This document shows positions 32,401 through 41,845 of a stretch of 41,983 nucleotides of DNA, piece by piece. How positions within the stretch are numbered: position 1 is the first letter of the stretch; each line of letters begins with the position of its first letter. Origin of the DNA: Welwitschia mirabilis (lineage: Eukaryota; Gnetophyta; Gnetopsida; Welwitschiales); the NCBI GenBank assembly GCA_051453625.1, contig JBOZIK010000001.1, forward strand, positions 263,765,237-263,807,219. The letters are read 5' to 3'. The notes below the pieces were generated by a model, which was not told the DNA's origin, did not search any database, and saw nothing but the letters and a program-made list of their open reading frames with translations. A program made the translations under genes and the position numbers.

Positions 32401-33297
32401 ATTGCTCTAAGTGCTATTTGAGCTAAAAATGTTGTCTTTGATTTAGGTATCCATATTTTTCTTAGTTTTTCCTACATGGAACATTGCGTCATTTTACTTG
32501 TCCTTTTGGCATAATCAATATAATACTTGCTTTTAAATTTTATTGGACATCTGTACTAATAAGGATCTCTATTATAACAATGAAAGCAAACGATATAGTT
32601 TGAATACATAAAGTGTTGATACCTTAGCTTGTAGTTCCATTTGTTAAGTGAAAAGATTGAAGTGCTTATTATAGCTTCATTATGTTCTCACCCACTATTA
32701 TCATTGGAGTATCTACACTGTTTAAGCATAACATTTAAGGTCTTTCTTTTTTGGATGCATTCCTCATTTATTCTTTTTGAATATGAGAATTCCTATCTAA
32801 TACACTTTATTTGATACAGTAGTCTACTAACCTTAGCTTTAAAAGCTAAGGTTGTTGAAGATACTTTATTGTTAATATTCTTCTTTTGTTCATAAGCTTC
32901 TTCATGAGCATTATGTAATCTTTTCATTTTAATACATACTCTTTATAGTCTAATGCATTATTCAAAAATTAGATCATACTTTTCTTGAAGATAAAAACCT
33001 AGGTTATCTTCACTATCTATTTCATATTATTCTCCTATGTCTTCATTTTCTTCTTGAGAATGTGGAATGGTCATAAGAGCATAATAAGTTTCTTCATTAG
33101 ATATCTTTTTCTTTGTTGTAGTTTTAATAGGTCTTTTTTCTTTATTTCTCTAAACCTAAAACTCATAATGTTGTAAGGACATCTGCATCCTTATCTTCTA
33201 ATAGGCACAATTTATTCATTTGAAGAGAATAGGTCTAACGGATGGCACCCCTTTCATTAATTCACTCAAGGAAGTTACTTCTTTTCATGAGTACATA
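32401..33297 (-). pseudogene. Nested element copy 2: gag, lacking most of the UBN2 domain
   Basis: From the 5' end on the minus strand: an N-terminal scrap MKRSNFLE..NERGAIR near 33280, then, without the usual UBN2 core of about 200 residues, the acidic part YYALMTIPHSQEENEDIGE (about 33090-33035). A charged coiled-coil-like stretch (YDLIFE..., KMKRLHNAHEEAYEQKKNIN, about 32990-32870) and a degenerate knuckle CFHCYNRDPY (about 32590) with its His replaced by Pro follow. About 0.5 kb of gag appears deleted between 33200 and 33100. Stops are frequent. Confidence 0.7.
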
Positions 33298-33308
33298 ATA
33301 TAATACTA
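33297..33308 (-). promoter_or_regulatory. Degenerate primer-binding site of the nested element
   Basis: On the minus strand TAGTATTATATT lies one base inside the LTR boundary. It matches TGGTATCAGAGC at 7 of 12 positions, 6 of the first 8, with the early mismatches being transitions. Confidence 0.5.
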
Positions 33309-33309
33309 C

Positions 33310-34401
33310 TTAAGAATCATTTTGAACTCATAGGGGAGGGATGAATGAGTTCTATAGTATTCAAGAATAAACTTTACAATAACATTCAATAATAAGATAG
33401 TCCACAGTATAAAATCAAAATGCAATACAACAAGAAGCTTGAGTTTTCTTTAGTAAATATTTTTAAATCATTGAAGTTGTTGTTGTAGTCACAAGTATGA
33501 ATGAAGAATGTAGTGATGAGAATCCAAAAAGTGAATGATAATAGTAGTAATAGCTCTATTGCAATGATGTCTTAATTCTTCATGAGGAGAGTCTTTTACT
33601 CATGCAAGATCTATTTTGATTTGACTGCTGAGAGACAAGAAATATTTGTATTGCCAATTGATATATGAAGTGTCAAAAAAGTTCTTTTTAGAATCATGAT
33701 ATTGAGTCTTTATAACATTGAGAAAGATCTAGTTGTTTGAGCTTAAATGGTAGCTACTTGAATCCGTAACCACCATGTAATAGACAATAATGTCTATGCT
33801 TCAGGTACATAACTTAACTGATGTGAACTTTTGTTTAAGACATCTTGAATTTTCTAGATGTTTTCACTCTAGACATCTTCATTTTATAGACATCTAATTT
33901 TTAGAATCCTTACTTTTATAGACGTCTTAAGTTAACTTACCCAAATTTTAATGAAATTTACACTGTAGTGTTCTTCGGCCTCGATGATCATGAATATACT
34001 ATGTACAAGTTAATAGTTCACCTGAAATATAAGATATTAGTTTAAAAAAATAGATTTATTAACTATTTTGGCTTAGTATAGATGTCTTCATCAGTGTCAG
34101 GTTCAACTTTTAGTTTAGCCATCTTAAATATGATAGATGTCTTTTGGGTTATTACTTATTTTCTTATACATGTGATACATCTTTAAATTTCTAGATGTCT
34201 TCACTTGAGATGTGTTTACTTTTCTAGATTCTTCAAACTATTTATTTCACAATTTAGCATATAATCCTTTTTATAAGATGTTTTCTTTAAAGATTCATTA
34301 TGATCTAATGCCTATCAAAGTTTGATGTTCATGTAATGACTGTCTACATAATGAAACAAAATGTTTGATAAGTGGAATCATCAAAAATAGACTTTCCAAT
34401 A
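33310..34401 (-). repeat. Nested element LTR, right (5' LTR on the minus strand)
   Basis: On the plus strand it starts TTAAGAATCATTTTG and ends CTTTCCAATA. It aligns with 24517-25965 but lacks about 325 bp present there (junction at about 33352, TATAG|TATTC). A TATAAAG box on the minus strand (33708-33714) lies downstream of the AGATGTCT/AGACATCT cluster (about 33830-34205), the same order as in the 3099 element. Confidence 0.87.
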
Positions 34402-34614
34402 ATATCCTTCATAAGAAGTTAAAGCGTATTGAAATCAAATACTGTTTCATCAAAGACAAAGTCAAGTAAGAAGTTGTAAGGCTCCTGTACACTTTAGCTC
34501 AAGAATAATGAACAAATCTCATGATAAAGAGCCTACCTCCATGTAATATGAAAAATTATTTTCAAAGTTGAACTTAATTCAAGTTGAATATGCCATTTCT
34601 AATAACATCATCCT
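34402..34614 (+). pseudogene. Outer element RNase H, 3' part
   Basis: After the ATAT duplicate (34402-34405) the outer RNase H frame resumes with HKKLKRIEIKYCFIKDKVK, then EVVRLLYTLAQE, and SLPPCNMKNYF (about 34409-34565). This matches the copia C-terminus H.R.KHIEI.YHFIR....G...L.Y....Q.AD..TK.L. It ends just before the polypurine tract. Stops lie at 34468 and 34507. Confidence 0.87.
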
Positions 34615-34625
34615 AAAGAAGGGAT
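34615..34625 (+). promoter_or_regulatory. Polypurine tract of the outer element
   Basis: AAAGAAGGGAT directly precedes the 3' LTR. Confidence 0.8.
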
Positions 34626-35726
34626 TATCATATTATGTGATTCGATATAACCATCACAGTATTGTACATGTTTTTTTCATGTATTCCTTAGTCCCAATTA
34701 GTTAGATAGGTTTACTTTTCTATGTTGTATTAACATGAGTTTTTATAAAGTTATTTTTTTAAGAGAAAAAAATAAAATTTACCTCATATTAATGAGGTGG
34801 AATGAAATGCCATCCACTTCAAGTATAAAATCATGTAAATAGGCATAAACTTTAGATAAGATTGATACCTTTTGAAGAGATCAATATAATTCTACCAAAT
34901 TGAAGGCTCATTTCAGTGTGTTTTATTTATGATCCATTTTATACTTTAATAAGATTTAATAAAAATAGATGTCTTAATAGTTTAAGTAAATTCAGCTTGA
35001 TCATGTTCCATACCTTAATTAAAAGTTTATTTAGTGTTTAAATATCTTTGGGTTTATTAAAGATTAGATATTTTTGGTGAAATAAGGTTTCATATAAGAA
35101 ATATTCAAACTCATACTTGTGAAATTTAGTTAAAGATTAACGATGTTTAAATATTTCTCAAAGGATTTGATCATTTGAATAGTTTCTCATGTTATTTTAT
35201 AAAGATAAGAAAATATTTTCATATTTGATCAAAGATTATAGAAGAATGATGTTTTTAAAGCTTTAAATTTATTTTTGAAGTGCTATATTTGTTCTAGACA
35301 TGATAGTAGATGAGTTATCCTTTAGATTTCATCATTAGAACTTAGTTTTAGCATTTTTCAGATCTTATTTGAAAAATGACTTATAGGATAGATTTCTTTT
35401 AATAGATAGATTTTTAGGATCCATAAGATAGATGTCTTTTGATCTTAAAGATGTCTTCACAGAACTAAATTTTTGAGTCATTAAAAGAATAAATGTCTTT
35501 TAGTTTTAAAGAAATATTTATAGAATAGAAATTTGATTATATAGAATAAAACTTTTAAGAGAGATATTTAACACATCAAAGATGTCTTCTATTAACTCAT
35601 TAAACTCATTAAAGACATCTATTAGATCAAAGAAATATACACTTCCTATAAACATCTCTAAACATTAAAAATGTCTTCAGCTCAAATAAGCCTCAATCAA
35701 CTAGGATCACTAAGCTTCTATTGATA
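34626..35726 (+). repeat. 3' LTR of the outer element
   Basis: Aligns with 20141-21295; starts TATCATATTA and ends TCTATTGATA. The AGATGTCT-type cluster (about 35390-35690) is kept. Divergence from the 5' LTR is high, so the insertion is old. Confidence 0.9.
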
Positions 35727-35731
35727 TAGAA
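35727..35731. repeat. Target-site duplication, right copy (TAGAA)
   Basis: Exact partner of 20136-20140. Confidence 0.9.
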
Positions 35732-36110
35732 CATAAGAAAATGAGTTACCTAATCAAAATATACCCCAATTATTAAAGAATAACACAATCTTCTTTCTTC
35801 ATTAGAAGAGGGATAAGAATTATAAGGATAAATTTTAGGAAGGAATTCTAAAAGCATGATAGCAGAATAAGGGAGATCAATTTATTTAACGTTCTCAAAA
35901 TCATCTTCACACAAAAAGCAAATTAAAGAGAAAGAAGGATGTTTCCATAAGTTAAAATGTAAAATCTAAGTTTTGTTTTATCTTAGTCAATTATAAAATA
36001 ATTTTTGAGTGAATACTATGACTCTAGTTAAAGAAAACCTCATGATCTTGAGCAATAAATAAAAGATAGAGAGCATACTCTAGAATTTTTGAGGCATGAG
36101 AATGAATAAA
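35732..36110 (-). pseudogene. Unidentified coding remnant, upstream part
   Basis: On the minus strand one frame reads FIHSHASKILEYALYLLFIA, then QDHEVFFN, HSIHSKIIL and KIKQNLDFTF (about 36110-35950). A shifted frame with LPYSAIMLLEFLPKIYPYNS follows (about 35880-35790). It ends at the TAGAA target site of the outer element, beyond which coding-like text of the same strand is seen at 20135-18691. Both halves contain an HSHA(S/K) motif. I do not recognise the family. It is likely the 5' part of the unit interrupted by the outer element. Confidence 0.4.
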
Positions 36111-36935
36111 ACTCCTTTATGTAATAACAAGTTCTAAAGTATCATCATAATATGAAACTAACATTACATTTATAAGAATACCATGGTAACCTTAACAATG
36201 TAATTAACAATCAACAAAATAAAAAGAAGTAGTTTGAAAAAACTTATGATTATAATTCATAATTCAAAAATCACATAGGTTTAAAAAGGCCAAAAGTATT
36301 CTTATGGTTTTAAGAGTTATAGAAATTAAACCATACTTAGGATGCTAAAAGGTATGACTAGCATGATTATAAGAAGCATAAATGGAATATAAAATAAGAA
36401 ATACCTTAAATAAATAAAGATTGAAATGTGGAAATAAGAGTGATTAAAAATATTAAAACTAATTATTCATCCAAATTTAGACTTAGTTATTAGGTTACAT
36501 AATTCTTCATTGATAAATTTAAGATTATGTTTTAACCATCCGATACAAGGAAAATACTTTGGCGTTATACCTTGAGTAGTGTAAAAGTAATATTGGGTAG
36601 AAATATAGAGAAGGATAAATAAAGTGAAGATAACAACTAGGTGAAATTAAAATAATTAATATATAAAGAATTGGAAAAAATTTATACAAAGGATAAAGAA
36701 AATAAATAAAAGAACTTACCTTCTGATATTAGGGTAAAAGTAAAAAATGTGAGTAAAAATGGAGTGCTAGCCTCTATTTATAAGATAAAAAGAGAATCGT
36801 TTGTACTTATTGACATAACATCAGAAGTACCAGTGATTTAACATTTGACTAGATCTTGGTAAGACTCATGATGTGACTAAAAGAGAGAAATAATATATGA
36901 AGGAATCCATCACAATGACAAATAAGTAGAAGGTT
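36111..36935 (-). promoter_or_regulatory. Possible minus-strand promoter and splice donor
   Basis: On the minus strand TATAAATAGA (36773-36782) is followed about 55 bases later by AAG|GTAAGTTC (boundary 36720/36719), a near-consensus plant 5' splice site. The coding-like text at 36110 lies downstream. The rest of the stretch is AT-rich with no coding seen. Together they suggest the start of a spliced transcription unit or the R region of an LTR; neither is proven. Confidence 0.35.
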
Positions 36936-38285
36936 TATAAGAGGACACTACATTAGTCACAATATTAACTAGATAGCTTAATTTGTTACAAAGTCAAGTG
37001 GTGAATACCTAAGTAGTTTTATAAGAAGAAGATGATAGAAGATTTATAAGGGGGAACTACATTGTTGAGTTGGTAGCTTAATGATGATGTGAGACTGTCA
37101 TCACCAGTCTATAGGGCCTATTAGTGCTACAAATTCATAAGGGAACACCACACTGCTAATGTAGTAGCTTAATGATGGTGTCATACTAACATCAGTAATA
37201 TGTAGGATCTATTAGTGCTGTAAATTCATAAGAGGATACCATGATAAAAATGTAGCAAGCCGATGATGATATCATGCTAACATTAGTAGTATATAGGGCA
37301 TATCAGTGCTATAAATCCATAAGAGGATATCACACTATTGATGTGATAGCTTGATGATGATGTCATGTTGACATTAGTAGTTTATAGAGCCTATTAGTAC
37401 TGTAAATTCATAAGGGAGCATCACATTACTAATGTGATATCCCGACGATGATGTCATGCTAACATTGGTAGTTTATAGAACTTATCAATGCTCTAAATCT
37501 ATAAGGAAGAACCACATTCCTAGTGTGGTAGTACAATGCTAATGTCACGCTAATAGGGACTAATAATTTTTCAAATTTATAAGACGGCATCACACTACTA
37601 GTATGGTAGCCCAACCATAATGTCTTATTAACATTAGCCCTCTACAAGGCCTAATAATAAATTTTACTCATAATGAAATGTCACACTACTAATGTGATAC
37701 CTCAAAGATGCTTTCATAATGACATTGATAGTCATAGAAGGCTAATAGTGAACTAAACTCATAAGGTTGTGCTACACTATTTACCAAGCATTTCAAACTC
37801 AACAACATTCATATGTAGTAGTTACAATAGCATAATAATCTAAAGAATGCATAAGGAGGTATCACATTATTTACTAGGTAACTTAAACTTAACAATAGTC
37901 CATCCATTGAAGTCATCATAGAATAATACTCTGACAGACTCATAAAGGAGCACCACATTATTTACTAGATAACTCAAACTACTAGTCTATCAATAGTAGC
38001 TATAATAGTATAACACTTTAATAAAGTCATAAGAGGATACCATATTATTCACTAGATAACTCAAAATCAATAATAGTTCATCCATTGCAACCATTACAAC
38101 AAAAGAATTTTTCACATTTACAAGAAAATGTTACACTATTCATTAGGTAGATTAAACTCCATAATAGTCTATCCATAGTAAGCATTAACAACATCATAAG
38201 GGGACACCACACTATTTAGCATAAGTTCTAAATTTGATGATAAATGATCCACAACAGCCACAACAACTAGATCAGCTTTACATCT
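36936..38285 (+). repeat. 91-bp minisatellite, about 15 units
   Basis: Units begin with CATAAG(A/G)GGA(C/T)ACCACACTA-like text at 36936, 37045, 37136, 37227, 37318, 37409, 37499, 37578, 37669, 37760, 37850, 37941, 38028, 38119 and 38195. Most steps are 90-91 bp; exceptions are 109, 79, 87 and 76. Units up to about 37759 share a second half with GTCATGCTAACATTAGTAG. From 37760 on the second half is instead of the AACTCAAACTCAACAATAG type. The array lies directly upstream of the minus-strand TATA box at 36773. Confidence 0.9.
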
Positions 38286-38510
38286 TCTTGTGAAACCAAT
38301 TAAAACTCAGATCAAGATTAAGATACATAATTCTGAATTTAAAATATATTAATAAATTTTATTATACTAATTCATATAATTATTTAATTAAGCATGTACT
38401 ACTGATAAAATAGTTAAACATTTTTAACTTCTTATAAAACTCTTATAAGAACTATATTTATGATGAATTCTCTTGCCTATAAAAGATAGAATTTAAGTAA
38501 CAGTGAGATA
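38286..38510. other. AT-rich spacer before the gypsy element
   Basis: No coding was seen. CTATAAAAGATAG at 38477-38489 is a possible plus-strand TATA box just before the first gag-like ATG at 38514. No LTR or primer-binding site was recognised. Confidence 0.4.
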
Positions 38511-38513
38511 CAC

Positions 38514-39460
38514 ATGGCTCTTCAATCATGCATGCATTAGATAACAATGAAAGATCACATAAATAATCATATAAATACTCTTCAGCACATTAATGAAGTA
38601 TATCAACAATTACAAATGAATTATGTGAATGTAGAAGCTTCAAAAAAATTAATGAATGAAAAGTTAGATTTGATACTTTAGAGCTCTAGATTCAAGACCT
38701 TGGAAATAATCATTTAAAGAAATTCAATCTTAATTTTAGTAATCTTTCCAGTTACAAAATAAAGATATTTAATATTTAGAGAAGAACTCTTCTCAATCCT
38801 CTAAATAACTAATAGGAGAAGAAGCACATAGATAAATACAACAATACCACATGCATAATTTACCTCTAAAGAACATCATTAAAGATTATAAAACATAAGA
38901 GTACATAAGTAAAGTATAAAATTAATCATACTTAGGTATCATAGGATCATATGAAGGGACACTATAATGGTTATAATACATAAGAACCATTTTAGGATAA
39001 AAAATATAGACAATAACTCAAGACATCAATATGCTATCATGTTCTTCATAGGAGATGCTATAGCTTGATGGAGTTGACTAAGTGCAATACAAAATGATTG
39101 GGTTGATTAGATAAAATTTAGTATTGATATTAAAAAGGATTTTATCCTTGATTACTTTGTTAAATATTGAAGAGTGTATTTCAGGTGTTTATGATTGGAC
39201 AACATTAGAAAGAATTCTAAAATCTAGTCAAGTTCCATATTCAAAGAGATCTAAAAGAACTTGTTAATGACTTTATTGTTACTCTACCACCTCAATTAAG
39301 TAATTTAGTCTATTCCTTGAAATCTAAATCTCAATAGGAAGCATATAGAAAGACCAAATATTACATAGAGGTAGAACAAAAGACCCTGATAATATTCTAG
39401 ATGGTAATAGTTGTTACTTCATAATCAACAAATTTGAAATCTCTAGTCTAAGTAGATTCT
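38514..39460 (+). pseudogene. Gypsy gag remnant
   Basis: Scattered gag text: NYVNVEASKKLMNEKLDL (about 38622-38675), then RHQYAIMFFIGDAIA*WS and AIQNDWVD (about 39025-39108), at the place of the A..LL.G.A..WW motif of retrotransposon gag. Next come YDWTTLERILKSSQVP (about 39192-39236) and DLKELVNDFIVTLPPQLSNL (about 39252-39310). Several frames and many stops. No zinc knuckle was recognised afterwards. Confidence 0.55.
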
Positions 39461-39689
39461 TGTAGCTAAAGATAGTAAGCATAAATTTGTCACTACTATA
39501 TAAACAAATATATATTACATTATTAAGAATTATTTAAAGAAGAATTAAGACATAAATTCTAGCCAACTGACTACAACACAAGAATAGGCACAAGCATGAA
39601 AAAGGTTATTTACCATAGTCCAAATAGGTTTTGTGCAAAGTTAATTCTTTACAATTAAACTTAAAGGTTTTTTACAATGTTTTTGTGTT

Positions 39690-40000
39690 ATATTTATCAT
39701 CGGTTATGATGCTAGTGATGATTTTATTTGTTTAAATATTTAAAAATGCTTTCAAGATAAATTTATTATAGAACCACCTTCTAGAGTAAAAGTCAGAGGA
39801 GGAAAAAGAGTTATGTAATCAAGTCATTGTGAAAAATTAGATTTTTCAATTAATGATTTTCTTTTTACTTAAAAAATTTAGGTTCTTAATACTAAAAAAT
39901 ATGAGGTAATCCTAGGGATGTATTTTTTGAAAAAATACGATGTCAAAGAATATTTTAAGAAAGGAACCACACATGTTCCAACTTCATCTAGAAGATGAAT
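39690..40000 (+). pseudogene. Gypsy aspartic protease
   Basis: At 39702 the frame reads GYDASDDFICLN, where the family has DTGAS..FI: the catalytic Asp is Gly and the Gly is Asp, so it would be inactive. It continues with PSRVKVRGGKRVM, SSHCEKLDFSINDFLF and LNTKKYEVILGMYFLKKYD (about 39775-39945), the expected order for a gypsy retropepsin. Confidence 0.75.
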
Positions 40001-40129
40001 TCTAAAAGGCAAGGAGAGAAAGAAACATGTATTATTTATGATAAATAAATCAATGAAGAAAGCCTTTAAGGTAACCTAGTTATTCTATGCCATCATGAAA
40101 AATAAAGTAGAAGTACAACTACCTAATAA

Positions 40130-40890
40130 ACTACATGACTTTTAAGAAGTATTCGAAGACAAAGTTGGTTTACCACAAAAAGAAAAAAAAAACGGTTGAA
40201 CATATAATTGACCTTGTACTTGGAGTATAGTCAATCTCCTAAGCACTATATAGATTCTTACTTATTAAACTTAAAAAGATAAAATTACAAATTCAATAAT
40301 TGATACATAGAGGCAAAGTCAGAACTAATGTATTATCTTAGGAAGTACCAATTTTATTTGTAAAGAAGAAAGATGGATTACTAAATTTTGCATTGATTAT
40401 CATTAGCTAAACAAGGTTATAATAAAGAAAAAGATCCATTACCATGAATAGATAATCTTGTTAATTAATTATAAGGAGTTAAGTATTTTACCAAAATCGA
40501 CTTCAAGTTAGAATATCATCAAATTTGGATCAAAGAAGAGGATGCTTCAAAGATAGCTTTTCAAACTAGATATAGCCATTTTGAATTTAGGGTTATGCCT
40601 TTTGGGTTGATAAATGTCCTTGCTACATTCATGAAACTAATGAATAATATTTTTTTATTGTTATTTAGATTATTTTATTATTATTTTCATGAATAATATT
40701 TTGATTTACTTAAAAATTAGAAGAGAACAAATCAAACATCTAAGATTAATTTAGTATCTACTTAAAGAACATGTATTGATAGTCAAGATCAAGAAATATT
40801 AGTCATTTAAGAATTCAATCCCCTATTAGGGGCACATCATATTTGAAGAAGGATTAAAAAGTAGATTTAAAAACTAATTTTATTAAATTA
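40130..40890 (+). pseudogene. Gypsy reverse transcriptase
   Basis: Copies element RNA into DNA. Motifs in order: HIIDLVLG, a RG.VRTNVLS.EVPILFVKKKDG-type block (about 40310-40380), then INRSC-like degenerate text, DFKLEYHQIWIKEEDASKIA-like text (about 40500-40560) and F..RYSHFEFRVMPFGLINV (about 40560-40618). The catalytic block, (Y/F)(V/M/I)DDIL(I/V)Y in active elements, reads FMNNILIY at 40687-40710: both catalytic Asp are Asn, consistent with two G-to-A changes. Frameshifts are present around 40650 and elsewhere. Confidence 0.85.
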
Positions 40891-41089
40891 CAAGTTGTTA
40901 GAGAATGACTTGAGCTTAAAACATTCACTAAAGTAAAAACCTTCCTTAGTATCATAGTAGTTTCCAAGTGCTTTATCCAAAACTTCTCAAAAATTAAAAG
41001 TCCAATAATACATATAACCAAGAATAAAGTTTTGTTTTATTTTAATAATAAGTGCAAGGAAGAATTTTTTGTGAATCAAACTCCTATTA

Positions 41090-41400
41090 ACTACATGATC
41101 GATTCTGAAGATTTTAGAAATGGATAAAAAATTCCTAATAGTTATAGATTCTTATGGAAAAGAAAAGGCATAGCCTTGATGCAAGAAGGAAGAGTAACCA
41201 CTTATGAATCATGCAAATTAAGCAAACATGAATATAATTACTTAGTAGATGATTTAGAATTACTAGCCCTCATTCATGCATTAAAAGCATGGAGACAATA
41301 CCTTTTAGGAGGTAAACTTTTAAATAAAGACTGATCATAAAAGTTTAGAATTTTTACAAAACATCATCTTTTGAATATGAGATAGTGAAGATGAATGGAA
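41090..41400 (+). pseudogene. Gypsy RNase H
   Basis: KFLIVIDSYGKEKA at about 41129-41170 holds the first catalytic Asp. A clean stretch follows, in another frame, with GIALMQEGRVTTYES, KLSKHEYNYLVDDLELLALI and HALKAWRQYLLGGK (about 41170-41314). TDHKSLEFLQN, with the last conserved Asp, follows after a frameshift (about 41330-41362). Confidence 0.87.
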
Positions 41401-41509
41401 TTATTAGTAGAATATGACTTTAACTCAAATTCATGCATAAGAAATAAAATAAAGTTGTAGATGCTCTCAATCACATGCAATGCATGATGATCTATATAGT
41501 AAATCCTCA

Positions 41510-41840
41510 AATGGCAAAAGAAATCAAAGAGCAAATGCCCTAAGATGAGTTACTTAAAGATAATTGGTTCAAAGTTATCAAGAATAAAGAAGTTTCTCTA
41601 TTTTATTTAACTACTAATAAAATTTTGCTGAAGAGAAACCAAGTTTGTATTTCCATGGGACCATGGCTTCTTCAATTACTCAGTGAAGCACATGAAGTTC
41701 CATATGCAAGTTATCTAGGTTTCACAAAAACATATATCATTTTGAGAAAGCAGTATTATTGGCCAAGTATGAAGTTATAAGTTAAAGAGTTTATCAAAGA
41801 ATGTCCAATATGCTAAATAATGAAGCTAGAATAGTAGAAA
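41510..41840 (+). pseudogene. Gypsy integrase zinc finger
   Basis: After the linker (EQMP.DELLKDNWFKVIKNKE and KILLKRNQVCIS) the H2C2 finger reads LLSEAHEVPYASYLGFTKTY then LRKQYYWPSMK, VKEFIKECPIC. His 1 is present (41691-41693) and both Cys are present (41802-41804, 41811-41813). His 2 is Tyr (41712-41714), a CAT-to-TAT type change. The DDE core should follow but does not. Confidence 0.87.
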
Positions 41841-41845
41841 CTAAC

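Larger units (their letters stand above)
24517..34401 (-). mobile_element. Nested Ty1/copia element(s), minus strand, internally duplicated
   Basis: The left boundary is an LTR (24517-25965) followed by a polypurine tract, the right boundary an LTR (33310-34401) preceded by a degenerate PBS, so transcription runs right to left. Between them are two diverged copies of the pol-to-gag interval in the same orientation: 26760-30137 and 30238-33297, separated by 100 Ns. This is either two tandem elements whose middle LTR is lost in the gap, an internal tandem duplication, or a scaffold join. Two further N runs (26990-26999, 28292-28388) lie in the first copy. All frames are broken. Confidence 0.85.
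20141..35726 (+). mobile_element. Outer Ty1/copia retrotransposon carrying a nested element
   Basis: A plus-strand copia element of about 5.7 kb, if the nested 24517-34401 element and its duplicated target bases are subtracted. LTRs lie at 20141-21295 and 34626-35726, with the PBS at 21299, the polypurine tract at 34615-34625 and an exact TAGAA duplication. Coding order is gag, protease, integrase, RT fragment, RNase H. Most of reverse transcriptase is deleted (junction near 24160). RNase H is split by the nested element and continues at 34406. Stops and frameshifts are frequent. It sits inside a minus-strand coding remnant of unknown family. Confidence 0.92.

Noticed and set aside
36560-36577. 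TGGCG sequence resembling the tRNA-Asp-type primer-binding site of some gypsy elements
   Set aside because: Only the first five bases match well, no LTR end CA lies just before it, and the gypsy coding starts 2 kb away.
36936-38285. CRISPR-like array of regular repeats
   Set aside because: Units are 91-bp tandem copies that vary along their whole length, without constant short repeats and unique spacers, and the context is a plant genome.
38514-41840. Endogenous pararetrovirus instead of a gypsy element
   Set aside because: An integrase zinc finger follows RNase H, which pararetroviruses lack, and no movement-protein text was recognised.
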